From an uncultured Lachnospiraceae bacterium (GTDB taxonomy: Bacteria; Bacillota; Clostridia; Lachnospirales; Lachnospiraceae), in NCBI GenBank assembly GCA_910587105.1, contig CAJUMB010000009.1:18693-82692 (forward strand): 64,000 nucleotides of DNA, in the 5' to 3' direction. Positions 7,603 to 16,596 of this stretch are shown here, piece after piece. Position 1 is the first letter of the stretch; the number at the start of each line of letters is the position of its first letter. Under the pieces are notes generated by a model. The model was not told where the DNA came from, did no database searches, and worked only from the letters and a program-made list of their open reading frames with translations. The position numbers were made by a program, and so were the translations under genes.

Positions 7603-9729
7603 TATGCGCGGGCTCATTGTGTTGATATTTGCCGATTTCCAGTCCGCTTTGAAGGGACTCCTTCTGCCGATATGCCGGGCAGCGGCTTCATTCATATGCC
7701 GCCGGGCCTGCTTTGAGGTCTGAGGGCCTTCTTCACCGGACGGATGATAGGTGTTTACAATTTTAGTAACCAGTTTCCGGATATCCCCTTCTTCCGCATA
7801 ACTGGCTCTCATCAGTTCCTTTAACTGTGACAGGAAATGATCAGTGTCAAAAGGAATAGGGGAACCTATATAAATAAGGTGGTTGGGTGTGGTCTTCATT
7901 CCTTCCTCTGCCATTAATTTTTCTTCATATAATTTTTCGCCTGGCCGTAAACCGGTATATTCAATCTTGATATCCACATCGGGTTTGTACCCTGATAGTT
8001 TGATTAAGTTTCTGGCCAGTGTGTCGATTTTGACAGGTGAGCCCATATCCAGTACAAAGATTTCACCGCTTTTAGCATAAACTCCAGCCTGAAGAACCAG
8101 GCTGACTGCCTCAGGTATTGTCATAAAGTAGCGGATAATATCAGGATGTGTGACTGTAACCGGACCGCCTTCTGCAATCTGCCTGCGGAACAGCGGAATG
8201 ACAGAACCATTGCTTCCCAGTACGTTTCCAAACCGAACTGCTACGAATTCTGTCTGAGAATGTCCCTCAAATTTGGAAAAGTTTTTTTCATGGCCGTCTT
8301 CACCGTAAATGTAAGCGTGGAGAAGGGGCAGCTCATTTTCTTTTCCTTCTTCGATTTTTCTGGCAAACGATTGGATGATCATTTCGCACAGACGTTTGCT
8401 GGCCCCCATAATATTGGTGGGATTCACCGCTTTGTCTGTACTGATCAGCACAAATTTGCGGCATCCGTTTACCATGGCGGCGTAAGCCGTTTTATATGTA
8501 CCAATGGCATTGTTTTTAATTGCTTCCCGGGGGCTGTCTTCCATGAGCGGTACATGCTTGAATGCAGCTGCATGGTATACAACATCCGGTTTGTAGTTTT
8601 CAAAAATATCGTTGATTCTCCTGCTGTTGCGGACAGAACCAATTAAAACAACCAAATTCATATCCGGATATTTCTTTTTCAATTCCTGCTGAATATCGTA
8701 TGCGTTATTTTCATAAACATCAAAAATAATTAACTGTTTGGGATTATGTCCGGCAATCTGCCGGCAGAGCTCGGAACCTATGCTTCCGCCTCCTCCGGTT
8801 ACCAGTATGGTCTTATTCTTTACATACTGGAAAATTTCTGCCGTATTAACCACAATTGGTTCACGGCCAAGAAGATCCTCTACCGCCACATCTTTCATAG
8901 AGCTGACAGTGAGATCACCGTTTACAATCTGATACATACCTGGCAGGCTTTTCAGCTCGCAGCCAGTCTCTTTGCAGATATTCAGAATGTCCCGTTTTTG
9001 TTCTGCTGTCGCAGAAGGAATCGCTACAAATATTTTCTTAATGCGGTATTTTTTCACATTCTTCAGAATATCGTCACGGCCTCCCACTATCGGAACTCCG
9101 TCTATGAAACGTTTCCATTTGTTTGGGTTATCGTCAATTATGCAGTAAATTTTATCGGATGTTTCCTTCGCCTTGCTGAGATCACGCAGAATCATCTGTC
9201 CGGCAGAACCAGCACCGATGAGCATGGCCCTATTAGAATAGGAAGAATCTACTTCTTTTCCTTTATGGGAACGCTGAAGTAAAAGAAAACGATAGGAAAA
9301 ACGAATTCCCAGAACCAGGAAAAACTGCAGTAATATACCAAGACAATAATAGGAAAATGGCATACGGCTGTAACTGGTTCCCTCTTTCAGCCGGCACACG
9401 ATCGTAATTCCAATAGTGTGGAAAAACGAAGTGACTGCAGAAGAAAGAGTGACTCTGATTAATTCACTATAACTTGCAAACCGCCAGATACTGTTATAAA
9501 GTCTGAAATACCAGAATACAATAATGCAGAACACAGAATATATTGGTACAAACTTTAAATATGGTATAAAATAATCCTGTGGAATCTGGTTGAAACGGCA
9601 GTCAAATCGAATCCAGAGTGCCAGAAAATAAGAAATATTTACAGCCAGGATATCGTAAACCATCAGATAAAGTGCGATAACCTGCCAGTGTTCCAAACGA
9701 AACCTTTTGCTCACTTCATATTTATTCAT
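7597..9729 (-). CDS. Large membrane UDP-N-acetylhexosamine 4,6-dehydratase (WbpM/PglF/CapD type)
   Basis: 710-aa polysaccharide-precursor enzyme. Four N-terminal membrane helices (about residues 15-150) are followed by a first Rossmann domain (MLIGAGSAGQMILRDL) and a second NAD-binding dehydratase domain with VTGGGGSIGSE, FDVYENNAYDIQ, YHAAAFKHVPLMEDSP and ISTDKAVNPTNIMGASKR. In the last motif Met replaces the usual catalytic Tyr, as known for the large WbpM/PglF-like dehydratases (Ser-Met-Lys instead of Ser-Tyr-Lys). It probably makes UDP-4-keto-6-deoxy sugars, the first step to diNAcBac or FucNAc-type residues. A basic 50-residue tail (SKQARRHMNEAAARHIGRR) is extra. An in-frame TAA directly precedes ATG 9729, fixing the start, yet the RBS there is weak. 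Confidence 0.9.
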   Translation of the reverse strand: MNKYEVSKRFRLEHWQVIALYLMVYDILAVNISYFLALWIRFDCRFNQIPQDYFIPYLKFVPIYSVFCIIVFWYFRLYNSIWRFASYSELIRVTLSSAVTSFFHTIGITIVCRLKEGTSYSRMPFSYYCLGILLQFFLVLGIRFSYRFLLLQRSHKGKEVDSSYSNRAMLIGAGSAGQMILRDLSKAKETSDKIYCIIDDNPNKWKRFIDGVPIVGGRDDILKNVKKYRIKKIFVAIPSATAEQKRDILNICKETGCELKSLPGMYQIVNGDLTVSSMKDVAVEDLLGREPIVVNTAEIFQYVKNKTILVTGGGGSIGSELCRQIAGHNPKQLIIFDVYENNAYDIQQELKKKYPDMNLVVLIGSVRNSRRINDIFENYKPDVVYHAAAFKHVPLMEDSPREAIKNNAIGTYKTAYAAMVNGCRKFVLISTDKAVNPTNIMGASKRLCEMIIQSFARKIEEGKENELPLLHAYIYGEDGHEKNFSKFEGHSQTEFVAVRFGNVLGSNGSVIPLFRRQIAEGGPVTVTHPDIIRYFMTIPEAVSLVLQAGVYAKSGEIFVLDMGSPVKIDTLARNLIKLSGYKPDVDIKIEYTGLRPGEKLYEEKLMAEEGMKTTPNHLIYIGSPIPFDTDHFLSQLKELMRASYAEEGDIRKLVTKIVNTYHPSGEEGPQTSKQARRHMNEAAARHIGRRSPFKADWKSANINTMSPRIK

Positions 9730-9847
9730 TTATGGTTGTGGTCTTTCCGGTGCAGTATTGCTTCTTTCAATGCATCAGGAAAGAAACTATGTGTTACCTC
9801 CCCTCCATTTGTTTCATTTCAAACAGTCATTGAAAAACGGATAAGTA

Positions 9848-9886
9848 ATAAGGTTAAACATTAAGACCTTATCACATGATTGTAAA
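9848..9886 (-). promoter_or_regulatory. Candidate promoter with inverted repeat upstream of the dehydratase gene
   Basis: On the minus strand TTTACA (9886-9881), 17 bases, TAATGT (9863-9858). An inverted repeat ATAAGGT (9848-9854)/ACCTTAT (9866-9872) brackets the -10, so it may be an operator. A strong but unused GGAGGGGAGGT lies about 60 bases before the start codon. Confidence 0.45.
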
Positions 9887-9960
9887 AAAATCAACTATAT
9901 TTTTGTAGTTAAAAAATGGATGTTAGAAAATGGAAGTCATATGGTAAAGGTAAATTAAAC

Positions 9961-9990
9961 TTGACAGCTTTACACATGCTAACCTATAAT
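9961..9990 (+). promoter_or_regulatory. sigma-A type promoter of the hydrolase gene
   Basis: Perfect TTGACA (9961-9966) and perfect TATAAT (9985-9990) with an 18-base spacer. Confidence 0.85.
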
Positions 9991-10070
9991 GAGTCCAGTT
10001 TTTTATATAGATAATTGCGGATTTGTTTTTCAATGCCGCCAGTCTGGACAAAATAAGCAGGGGTGTTATT

Positions 10071-10994
10071 ATGGATAATCATATACAGATTCTTTCGAAA
10101 ACAGATGGGCTGGCCCTTTCGGTTATGGAAGTCATTCCGGAGGGGAAGCCTTGGTGTATTCTGCAGCTGGTACATGGGATGTGTGAATATAAGGAGAGAT
10201 ACCTGCCCTTTATGAAATACCTGGCAGACAGAGGTGTGCTCTGTGTGATACACGACCATCGAGGGCACGGCATGAGCGTGCGCCGGCCGGCGGATCTGGG
10301 ATATACTTATGGAGGCGGCGCTGAGGCAGTGGTGCAGGATATCCGGCAGGTAACAGCTCATCTCAGGCAGAAATGGGGAGGAGAGCTGTCCCTGGTGCTT
10401 TTCGGACACAGCATGGGCAGTCTGGCGGTGCGGGCGTATCTGCAGAAGAATGACCATCTGGTGGATGCAGTAATTTTGTGCGGCTCTCCCAGCAAAAATC
10501 CTTTCTTGAAAGCAGGGCAGATGGCTGCATGGATAGAGGGAAAAACACTGGGGAAGCGTTACCGGAGCCGCCTGCTGAAAGCGCTGAGCTTTGGTGCGTG
10601 GGCGGCGAAGTTTCCTGGCGAAGGGAGCAGCTGTGCCTGGATCTGCTCAGATCCGGAAGTTGTCCGGGAATATGAAAAGTCCCGCCTCTGCGGTTTTTCC
10701 TTTACGGCAGACGGGTACCAGACTCTTTTTGAACTGATGGAACGGGCGTATTCGAATAAAGGGTGGAATTGCAAAAATCCTGGACTGCCGGTACTGTTTA
10801 TCAGCGGCGGCGATGATCCATGTATGGGAAATGTGCGGAAATTTAAGAAAACCCTGGACCATCTGCGCATGCAGGGATATTTTAATGTGAGGGGGAGAGT
10901 CTATCCAGGACTGCGCCATGAATTATTAAATGAATATGAAAAAGAGAAAATTTATAGAAACTGCTATTGTTTTATTCGTGAAAAGTTAGTATAA
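10071..10994 (+). CDS. Alpha/beta hydrolase, lysophospholipase / monoacylglycerol lipase-like
   Basis: Serine hydrolase of 307 aa. Motifs in order: QLVHGMCEY (oxyanion-hole HG), IHDHRGHGMS, VLFGHSMGS with nucleophile S114, LFISGGDDPCMG carrying the likely catalytic Asp, and PGLRHELLNE with the catalytic His. No signal peptide, so cytosolic or peripheral. I start at ATG 10071 because AGGGGTG lies upstream; the ATG at 10023 has no RBS. It is transcribed from its own consensus promoter at 9961-9990. Likely turns over membrane lipids or detoxifies acyl esters; the natural substrate is not evident. Confidence 0.9.
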   Translation: MDNHIQILSKTDGLALSVMEVIPEGKPWCILQLVHGMCEYKERYLPFMKYLADRGVLCVIHDHRGHGMSVRRPADLGYTYGGGAEAVVQDIRQVTAHLRQKWGGELSLVLFGHSMGSLAVRAYLQKNDHLVDAVILCGSPSKNPFLKAGQMAAWIEGKTLGKRYRSRLLKALSFGAWAAKFPGEGSSCAWICSDPEVVREYEKSRLCGFSFTADGYQTLFELMERAYSNKGWNCKNPGLPVLFISGGDDPCMGNVRKFKKTLDHLRMQGYFNVRGRVYPGLRHELLNEYEKEKIYRNCYCFIREKLV

Positions 10995-10995
10995 T
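10967..10995 (+). promoter_or_regulatory. Promoter of the acidic surface protein, lying inside the upstream gene
   Basis: TTGTTT (10967-10972), 17 bases, TATAAT (10990-10995). It overlaps the last codons and stop of the hydrolase gene. Confidence 0.7.
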
Positions 10996-11097
10996 ACATA
11001 TATTTAGAACGTTTAATTCAAAGCGCTCTTTGCTGGCAGTGCTGGTTTTGCTGTTGGTTAGAAGAGGGCTCTTAGTGGCAGAAAGAAGGGTATTAAT

Positions 11098-12939
11098 ATG
11101 TTGAATAAGCGAGTAAGAACGTTTCTGACATTGGTCTTGGCCGGGGCAATGGTGCTGTCAGAACCTGCAGCATCGTGGGCAGCTGACAAGTCCGCCCAGT
11201 CAGAGTCGAAAAAAGAGGATTCAGAAGACTCTGAGAAAGAGGAACAGGCAGATAGTAAGAAAGAAGAAAAGTCGAAAGATAAGAAAAAGAAGACCAGCAG
11301 CAACAGCGTGTCTTCAGACGATACATCTTCCAGTAATGTTACTTTTGAACGTGTATTAGCCAAAGCAAAAGCAGCTGCACCGGATTCGGATGATTTGGAG
11401 GACGAGGCAGAGGAGAAGAAGGAAGAAGAGGCAGAGAGTCAGGAAGAAGAAACAAAAAATGCGTCCAAGAAGGCTGATGAGGAGCTGGAAGAAAATGAGG
11501 TCTTGAAAGAAGATGAGGCTTTGGAGGAAAAAGAGGAGTCCGGGGAAGATGAGACTTCTGAGGAACTGAAAGCCCATTATGAGAACAAGTTTGAGATAAA
11601 GGGCGGCACAGAAGGGACAGATTACAGGTATGATCCGGCAACAGGTGTGTTGACAGTTTCGACAAATAAGCCGTTGACGGCCAGCGGGACCGTGTCAGAG
11701 GGAAGTTTGAGTGTGAATAGTACCCAGGGAGCTTCTTTGAGCTTGAACGGGTTACATATTACAACCTCTGTTAATTCTTCAGCAGTGAATGTTACGTCCA
11801 GCACCGGTGAGGTTGAGATTCATCTTGGCGGAAAGCGCGATAACGAACTAAATGGAAAAACCAGCGGTATTAATGTGGAAAATAGTGGAAAGGTGACGAT
11901 TGACGGAAGCGGAATCCTTACTGGAAAGAAGATTGATGGTAAGGTGAAGGTGGCCGGAGGAAATATTCGTGTTCCAATTGATACACCTGTGGATATAAGC
12001 GGGAATCAGCTGGATAAAGTGTCTGTTAATGGACTGAGCACAAATAACTTATACCAAGTAAGCGGGAATTCGCTGACAAGTTATGCAGAAGGTATCTATT
12101 CTGGCGAATACAAAGATGCAGTGTTGTATCTTCCCAAGCTTCCCAAAGAGTATAAATACGATGTAAAACCAGAAGGGAATGTGCTGAAGGTAGAAGTAAA
12201 GGAAAATAAAGAGCCGGTTCCAAGCGGGACTCCGAGTCCAAGTTTAACCCCAAGTCCAACTCCGGATGCGAGTCCAGTACCTGATCTTGCATCAGAAACA
12301 GCAAATGGTTTGTATTGGATTGATAATGGCACAACTTATCGATCAGGGGCCAACCTGCAGTTTTATGCTACAGGGGACGGATATGGACCAGATGAGCCAC
12401 AGGAGACTACTAAGATAGCTGGTTCAACAAGATATATTCCCATTGATTGGAATGTTTCAACTACAAGTTCTTATGTTTCTGGGAACAGCAGCAGTGTGGG
12501 AGGAAAATGGAAAAAATCCGATAGGGAAGTAACAAAAGGCCAGATGGCAGGGAGTGTTTATACAGAAGGAGAATATCGCTTTAAAGGGTCTTTCACATTA
12601 AATACAACGGGTACATCTTCTGTACCCTATACGTTGAAAGTTAATTATAAAAGGCAGACTTACGGTGAAGATGGATGGGAAGATGATGGCACTACAGCTG
12701 CACAGAGCAGAAGTTTTTATATCAGAAATACGACTGCCACAACTACAGTACGTCCCACGACAACACCATATGTACGGTCGACAGTTACTACATCAGCCAC
12801 AAGAAGCGGTATCAGCACCAACGCCAGAAATGCTTCCACAGGTGATGAGACGCCTATTGGAACACTGGTAATGCTGTTAGCGGCTGCTGCAGTCAGCGGT
12901 ACAGCGATTTTCCGTAAAAAGAGAATAGGAAAGCAGTAA
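11098..12939 (+). CDS. Acidic cell-surface protein with C-terminal membrane anchor
   Basis: 613-aa exported protein of unknown function. It has a signal peptide (MLNKRVRTFLTLVLAGAMVLS, cleavage near SWAA-D), then about 130 residues of extreme Glu/Lys/Asp/Ser low complexity. A beta-rich domain follows (repeated short strands such as GVLTVSTNKPLTASGTV, SLSLNGLHITT, GKVTIDGSGILTGK, resembling carbohydrate-binding or pectate-lyase-like solenoid folds). After it come a Pro/Ser/Thr linker with PSPT units, a second beta domain and a Thr-rich stalk. The end is STGDETPIG, a hydrophobic helix and RKKRIGKQ. That tail has the layout of a sortase signal but lacks LPxTG. Own promoter; strong terminator after the stop. 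Confidence 0.75.
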   Translation: MLNKRVRTFLTLVLAGAMVLSEPAASWAADKSAQSESKKEDSEDSEKEEQADSKKEEKSKDKKKKTSSNSVSSDDTSSSNVTFERVLAKAKAAAPDSDDLEDEAEEKKEEEAESQEEETKNASKKADEELEENEVLKEDEALEEKEESGEDETSEELKAHYENKFEIKGGTEGTDYRYDPATGVLTVSTNKPLTASGTVSEGSLSVNSTQGASLSLNGLHITTSVNSSAVNVTSSTGEVEIHLGGKRDNELNGKTSGINVENSGKVTIDGSGILTGKKIDGKVKVAGGNIRVPIDTPVDISGNQLDKVSVNGLSTNNLYQVSGNSLTSYAEGIYSGEYKDAVLYLPKLPKEYKYDVKPEGNVLKVEVKENKEPVPSGTPSPSLTPSPTPDASPVPDLASETANGLYWIDNGTTYRSGANLQFYATGDGYGPDEPQETTKIAGSTRYIPIDWNVSTTSSYVSGNSSSVGGKWKKSDREVTKGQMAGSVYTEGEYRFKGSFTLNTTGTSSVPYTLKVNYKRQTYGEDGWEDDGTTAAQSRSFYIRNTTATTTVRPTTTPYVRSTVTTSATRSGISTNARNASTGDETPIGTLVMLLAAAAVSGTAIFRKKRIGKQ

Positions 12940-12954
12940 GATTGAGAAAGCTGA

Positions 12955-12991
12955 AACAGCCGTCATTATTTTGAATAGTGACGGCTGTTTT
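12955..12991 (+). terminator. Terminator of the surface-protein gene
   Basis: AACAGCCGTCA (12955-12965) pairs with TGACGGCTGTT (12979-12989), followed by TTT. Confidence 0.88.
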
Positions 12992-13078
12992 GCGATAAAA
13001 ATTATAACAGGCAGTGCATATTTTTTACCAATAAAAGCCATACTGTCAGCAAAGTGTATAGAGAGGAAGCAGAAAAAA

Positions 13079-13222
13079 ATGTCTTATAGAAATTGGAAAA
13101 TAATAGTTACCCTTATTTTTTTGCTGGTTTTGACAATGCTCCTAAGCTCCTGCGCCAGTGAACAGACGAAGGATGTGGGTGAGCTGGTACTGCAGTCTGC
13201 CGGCTGTATGGACTGCATATAG
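13079..13222 (+). CDS. Small putative lipoprotein (47 aa), function unknown
   Basis: ATG 13079 follows GAGGAAG at about 12 bases. The peptide has a basic N-terminus, a hydrophobic core (IIVTLIFLLVLTMLL) and a lipobox-like LLSSC, then only about 25 residues ending SAGCMDCI, that is with a C-x2-C at the extreme C-terminus. Either a genuine small membrane-attached lipoprotein or the remnant of a longer one. No relation to its neighbours is evident. Confidence 0.5.
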   Translation: MSYRNWKIIVTLIFLLVLTMLLSSCASEQTKDVGELVLQSAGCMDCI

Positions 13223-13359
13223 ACGAAAATAGATTTCCAATGTACATTTAGCTGGAAAAATGGTAGAATATAGCACATAACGAGAACAGTGTATCAGTAT
13301 ATTGTAATACTATGTATGTCCTGCGGGGGCATTTCATGCAAAGAAGGGGGTAAACCGTT

Positions 13360-14838
13360 ATGCGCGCAAGTGGCGTATTATTGCCGATTTCCAGTCTGCC
13401 GTCTAAATACGGGATTGGATGTTTTTCCAGAGAAGCTTATGAATTTGTGGATTTTCTGATCTCAGCGGGACAGAAGTACTGGCAGATTCTGCCTTTGGGT
13501 CCCACCAGTTATGGGGATTCCCCATATCAGTCTTTTTCCACTTTTGCCGGAAATCCTTATTTTATTGATCTGGAGGTGCTTATAAAAGATGGTCTGCTGA
13601 CGAAAGAGGAAGTGGAATCTGTGGACTGGGGCGGACACGAAAGTTATGTGGATTTTGAAAAGATTTATGAATCCCGCTCAAAGATTCTGCGAAAGGCCTA
13701 TGAACGTTATGACCTGGAACAGGATGAGGAGTATGGGATTTTTGTCAGGGAGAACGGCTTCTGGCTGGAGGATTACTGTCTGTATATGGCCATTAAAGAT
13801 GAACAGGGGGGCACCAGCTGGAACCAATGGCCCCAGGAGCTGAGAAACCGTCACCCGGCGGCTCTGCAGGAGTGCAGGGAGAAGCTGGAGGATGCCATTT
13901 CCTTCTACCGCTTCCGCCAATATTTATTCAAAAAGCAGTGGAACTGGCTGAAAAATTATGCCAATCAAAACGGCGTGAAGATCATTGGGGATATTCCCAT
14001 TTATGTGGCTTTTGACAGTGCAGATACCTGGGCTAATCCGCTGTTGTTCCAATTTGATGAAAACAATGAGCCCGTGGCTGTGGCAGGATGCCCGCCAGAT
14101 GGATTCTCTGCAGACGGCCAGCTTTGGGGGAATCCACTCTACAGCTGGGAATACCACCGCTCCACAGAATACAGCTGGTGGCTGCAGCGGCTGTCTTACA
14201 GTCTGTCCATGTACGATGTGGTGCGCATCGACCATTTCCGGGGCTTCGATGAATATTATTCCATTCCTTACGGAGATGAGACGGCCAGGTATGGACACTG
14301 GGAGAAAGGTCCTGGAGTGGAGCTGTTCCATCTGCTGAAAGAGAAAATGGGGGATGTGGCGCTGATCGCCGAGGATTTGGGGATGATATCGGACAGTGTG
14401 CGCCAGCTGGTCCGGGATACCGGGTTCCCGGGGATGAAAGTTCTGCAGTTTGCCTTTGACAACACAGAGAACAGCGATTATCTGCCCCATAATATTGACC
14501 GCAATTGTGTGATTTACACAGGCACCCATGACAACGATACAGTGAAAGGCTGGTATGAGACTGCCAATGAGCACGATTTGTGGCAGGCACGGCAATACAT
14601 GAACAATGAAGACCACGATATGGAGACTTCTATCTGGGATATGATCCGTCTGGCTATGTCCAGTGTAGCCAATCTGGCTGTGGTGCCTATGCAGGATTAT
14701 CTTTGTCTGGGCAGTGAGGCGCGGATGAATACGCCTTCCACATTGGGTGATAATTGGAAATGGCGCCTGGCCAGAAATCAGATCAGTCATGAAGTGATTG
14801 AGAAAATGAGGCTTTTGGTGAGGATTTACCGCAGATAG
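13360..14838 (+). CDS. malQ: 4-alpha-glucanotransferase (amylomaltase)
   Basis: GH77 enzyme (492 aa) that disproportionates maltodextrins in glycogen and maltose metabolism, cytosolic. The N-terminus (RASGVLLPISSLPSKYGIG) and the GPTSYGDSPYQSFSTFAGNPYFIDL segment are family signatures. Catalytic residues are in VRIDHFRGFDEYY (nucleophile Asp), LIAEDLG (acid/base Glu) and YTGTHDNDT (transition-state Asp). Start ATG 13360 has AAGGGGG upstream. It is followed nine bases later by an ABC exporter gene, although no functional link is obvious; no other starch gene lies in the window. Confidence 0.96.
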   Translation: MRASGVLLPISSLPSKYGIGCFSREAYEFVDFLISAGQKYWQILPLGPTSYGDSPYQSFSTFAGNPYFIDLEVLIKDGLLTKEEVESVDWGGHESYVDFEKIYESRSKILRKAYERYDLEQDEEYGIFVRENGFWLEDYCLYMAIKDEQGGTSWNQWPQELRNRHPAALQECREKLEDAISFYRFRQYLFKKQWNWLKNYANQNGVKIIGDIPIYVAFDSADTWANPLLFQFDENNEPVAVAGCPPDGFSADGQLWGNPLYSWEYHRSTEYSWWLQRLSYSLSMYDVVRIDHFRGFDEYYSIPYGDETARYGHWEKGPGVELFHLLKEKMGDVALIAEDLGMISDSVRQLVRDTGFPGMKVLQFAFDNTENSDYLPHNIDRNCVIYTGTHDNDTVKGWYETANEHDLWQARQYMNNEDHDMETSIWDMIRLAMSSVANLAVVPMQDYLCLGSEARMNTPSTLGDNWKWRLARNQISHEVIEKMRLLVRIYRR

Positions 14839-14847
14839 GATGGGACT

Positions 14848-16596
14848 ATGAGAAAGTTATTGCGATATTTGCGGGGATATATCAGGGAAACTATTTTAGC
14901 CCCGCTGTTCAAAATGCTGGAGGCAAGTTTTGAGCTGATTGTGCCGCTGGTTACAGCACAGATTATTGATGTGGGTATCCGCACCCAGGATACTGGTTTT
15001 ATCTGGAAAATGTGCCTGGTCATGGTGGCTCTGGGGGTGATCGGCCTGGTGTGCTCTCTCACAGCTCAATATTTTTCGGCGAAAGCGGCCATGGGGTTCA
15101 GTACGGCACTGCGAAAAGATTTGTTTGCCCATATCAGCGGCCTGTCTTATCGGGAACTGGATGCCGTTGGAACTCCCACGCTGATTACCCGCATGACCAG
15201 CGATGTGAATCAGGCGCAGACCGGGGTGAATCTGGTTCTGCGGCTGTTTCTGCGCTCTCCGTTTATTGTAATCGGGGCTTTGATTATGGCTTTTTCCATT
15301 GATGTGCCTGTGGCGATGGTATTTCTTGCGGCAGTGCCTTTGATCTCCCTGGTGATCTATTTTATTATGCGCTGGACGGTTCCCATTTACAAAGATGTGC
15401 AGAAGATGCTGGACCGTATCTCCAGGCTTACCCGGGAAAATCATGTGGGGGCCCGTGTGGTGCGGGCTTTCGGCAGACAGCAGGAGGAAATCCGTGAGTT
15501 TGACCAGGCAGACAGCCTGTTTACCCGGACGCAGATGTCAGCGGGTAAGATTTCTGCTCTGTTAAATCCAATGACATACGTGATTATGAATCTGGCAATT
15601 GTGGCGATTTTGTGGGCAGGCAGCAGGCAGGTGGATGCCGGGCGTCTGACCCAGGGGGAAGTGACGGCCCTGGTCAATTATATGACCCAGATTCTTCTGG
15701 CGCTTCTGGCCCTTGCCAATCTGATTGTGGCAGTCACCAAAGCGGCGGCCTCCGGGGTGCGGCTTAACGAAATATTTGATATGAATCCTTCCCTGAAAGA
15801 TGAGGCCCGGCAGGAGATCAAGTCCAGTTTTGCCGGAAGCCGGGTGGTGTTTTCCAATGTGGATTTTTCTTATACCCATTCCGGCGCTCCGGCGCTGGCG
15901 GGGATTACTTTTTCGGCAGAAAAAGGAGAAGTAGTTGGGATTATCGGGGGTACCGGCAGCGGGAAATCCACGCTGGTCAATCTGATCCCCCGGTTTTACG
16001 ATGTATCCTCGGGAAAGGTGGAGGTGGACGGATATCCGGCAGACCGATACCCGTTAAAACAGCTGAGAGAGAAAGTGGGGGTGGTTCCCCAGCGGGCGGT
16101 TTTGTTTAAAGGAACCATACGGGAGAATCTGCGCTGGGGGAAAGAAGACGCCACGGAGGAAGAGATGTACCGGGCATTGGAGGCGGCTCAGGCCCTGGAG
16201 TTTGTGGAAAAAATGGAAGGGAAGCTGGACGCGCCAGTGGCCCAGGGGGGGAGAAATCTGTCAGGGGGCCAGCGCCAGCGGCTGACCATTGCCCGGGCTC
16301 TGGTGCGCAATCCGGAAATCCTGATTTTGGATGACAGTGCTTCCGCGCTGGATTACGCCACAGATGCGGCTCTGCGCCGGGCTCTGCGGGAACAGTCACG
16401 GCAGGCAGGACAGGAGATGACGGTATTTCTCGTCTCTCAGCGGGCGGCATCAGTGAAACAGGCGGACAAGATTCTGGTATTGGACGACGGCCGTCTGGCA
16501 GGGGCAGGCACCCATGGGGAATTGCTGGAGAGCTGTCAGGTTTATAAAGAAATCTGTCTGTCCCAGCTGTCTGAGAAGGAGGTGGCGGCCACATGA
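14848..16596 (+). CDS. ABC exporter half-transporter, degenerate-site subunit
   Basis: 582 aa: six membrane helices (about residues 15-300) then an ATPase domain with Walker A GGTGSGKST, Q-loop VVPQRAVL, signature LSGGQRQR and Walker B ILILDDSASALD. The Asp in place of the usual catalytic Glu after Walker B, and a Gln in place of the switch His (VSQRAASV instead of VAHRLST), mark a degenerate nucleotide site. It therefore should pair with the next gene (overlap of 4 bases) as a heterodimeric exporter of the LmrCD/BmrCD/TM287-288 type. Such pairs export drugs, lipids or peptides. RBS GGATGGG. Confidence 0.93.
   Translation: MRKLLRYLRGYIRETILAPLFKMLEASFELIVPLVTAQIIDVGIRTQDTGFIWKMCLVMVALGVIGLVCSLTAQYFSAKAAMGFSTALRKDLFAHISGLSYRELDAVGTPTLITRMTSDVNQAQTGVNLVLRLFLRSPFIVIGALIMAFSIDVPVAMVFLAAVPLISLVIYFIMRWTVPIYKDVQKMLDRISRLTRENHVGARVVRAFGRQQEEIREFDQADSLFTRTQMSAGKISALLNPMTYVIMNLAIVAILWAGSRQVDAGRLTQGEVTALVNYMTQILLALLALANLIVAVTKAAASGVRLNEIFDMNPSLKDEARQEIKSSFAGSRVVFSNVDFSYTHSGAPALAGITFSAEKGEVVGIIGGTGSGKSTLVNLIPRFYDVSSGKVEVDGYPADRYPLKQLREKVGVVPQRAVLFKGTIRENLRWGKEDATEEEMYRALEAAQALEFVEKMEGKLDAPVAQGGRNLSGGQRQRLTIARALVRNPEILILDDSASALDYATDAALRRALREQSRQAGQEMTVFLVSQRAASVKQADKILVLDDGRLAGAGTHGELLESCQVYKEICLSQLSEKEVAAT

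Noticed and set aside
10023..10070. Longer start for the alpha/beta hydrolase
   Set aside because: No RBS before 10023 and the added residues do not match the family; ATG 10071 has a proper RBS.
13924..14790. 288-codon minus-strand frame opposite malQ
   Set aside because: Shadow of malQ, which has all GH77 catalytic motifs.
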